Source: Bacteroidales bacterium
GTDB taxonomy: Bacteria > Bacteroidota > Bacteroidia > Bacteroidales > Lentimicrobiaceae
Length of the DNA stretch: 52,845 bases
Assembly (NCBI GenBank): GCA_016788045.1
Contig: JAEUTG010000037.1
Location: forward strand, 1 to 52,845
Direction: 5' to 3'
Numbering within the stretch: the first letter of the stretch is position 1; every line of letters begins with the position of its first letter. The notes under the pieces are model-generated. The model saw only the letters and a program-made list of their open reading frames with translations, did not search any database and had not been told where the DNA came from. Made by a program: the position numbers and the translations under genes. Below are positions 52,590 through 52,845 of this stretch, piece by piece.

Positions 52590-52706
52590 GCCGTTTTGCA
52601 AAAGCGGGGGAGGCAGCTTTTATGACAGTGAAGTGCTAAATTCAAGCTTTGTGCATCTAATGAAGTTTAGTGCTAAAAATCCCCGCCTTCGCAAAGCGGC
52701 AAAACG
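52590..52706 (+). repeat. Cassette-associated folded repeat 2
   Basis: It begins 21 bp after the stop at 52568. Arms CGTTTTGC (52592-52599) / GCAAAACG (52699-52706) and GCGGGG (52604-52609) / CCCCGC (52681-52686) fold it into a long imperfect hairpin with a small side stem (CCGC 52683-52686 / GCGG 52696-52699). The inner core TGAAGTTTAGTGCTAAAAAT (52661-52680) matches repeat 1. Confidence 0.7.
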
Positions 52707-52719
52707 TGTGTGACTTGAA

Positions 52720-52747
52720 TCAATCACTTATTGAAACAAGTGATTGA
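52720..52747. terminator. Hairpin after the second cassette
   Basis: A perfect 10-bp stem (TCAATCACTT / AAGTGATTGA) with an 8-nt loop lies just beyond repeat 2. No T-run follows on the plus strand, so termination is possible but not certain. Confidence 0.4.
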
Positions 52748-52845
52748 ATGCTCTATGATTGATGGAAGAATCAGGAATATTCTGACGGCCTTCCGGTGAC
52801 GCCCTTCCGGGGGAGTTATCAAACCGCCTTGTGCTGCGTTTTCAG

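Noticed and set aside
51325..52706. Calling the two folded repeats true integron attC sites
   Set aside because: Canonical attC end cores (GTTRRRY and its complement) were not found at matching places, and no integrase is in the window, so only an attC-like description is justified.

Overview
The window is chromosomal DNA of a Bacteroidetes bacterium, most likely of the order Bacteroidales or a close relative. This rests on a PorQ homologue (type IX secretion machinery), a PUR-type DUF3276 protein, the long Bacteroidetes form of NusB, a 7TM-AraC regulator, giant Bacteroidetes-type surface proteins with BACON and choice-of-anchor modules, and several promoter-like TAnnTTTG boxes. No rRNA, tRNA or CRISPR array was seen.

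Region 1 (1-21012, all minus strand) holds three large secreted proteins: one cut by the left edge, one of 2251 aa and one of 3787 aa. They are mosaics of beta-helix, Ig-like, jelly-roll, GEVED and BACON-like modules. The two complete ones end in the same ~190-aa module, which carries two calcium-loop (dockerin-like) motifs. The third shares a ~170-aa cohesin-like module with the partial one. The gaps of 1.0-1.6 kb next to the two complete genes hold no convincing genes but contain a family of AT-rich palindromes.

Region 2 (22051-27361, plus) encodes a 7TM-AraC one-component regulator and a 1297-aa hybrid histidine kinase with PAS, PocR, HisKA, HATPase and receiver domains.

Region 3 (27396-37916, minus) is a housekeeping block. 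In transcription order it runs DUF3276, parA, parB, DUF5683, dapB, lepB, peptidyl-prolyl isomerase, DUF4412, ftsK, lolA-like and a small 4TM protein. Region 4 (38567-45634, plus) runs nusB, GNAT, DUF1573 lipoprotein, yajC, ybbR-like, coaE, a conserved 177-aa protein and aconitase. These blocks cover chromosome partition, lysine and cell-wall precursor synthesis, protein export and processing, CoA synthesis and the TCA cycle.

Region 5 (45931-50174) has porQ, a RAYT-type Y1 transposase on the opposite strand, ispH, recF and a DUF721/DciA-like gene. The transposase sits where related genomes usually carry cmk. Region 6 (50647-52845) is clearly more AT-rich and accessory. Two unrecognised genes, one secreted and one membrane-bound, are each followed by a related ~120-bp foldable repeat with a shared core, which gives a gene-cassette layout. 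This is the best candidate for an undescribed system in the window. Two other inverted-repeat elements (38278-38438 and 45645-45799) lie between housekeeping genes.
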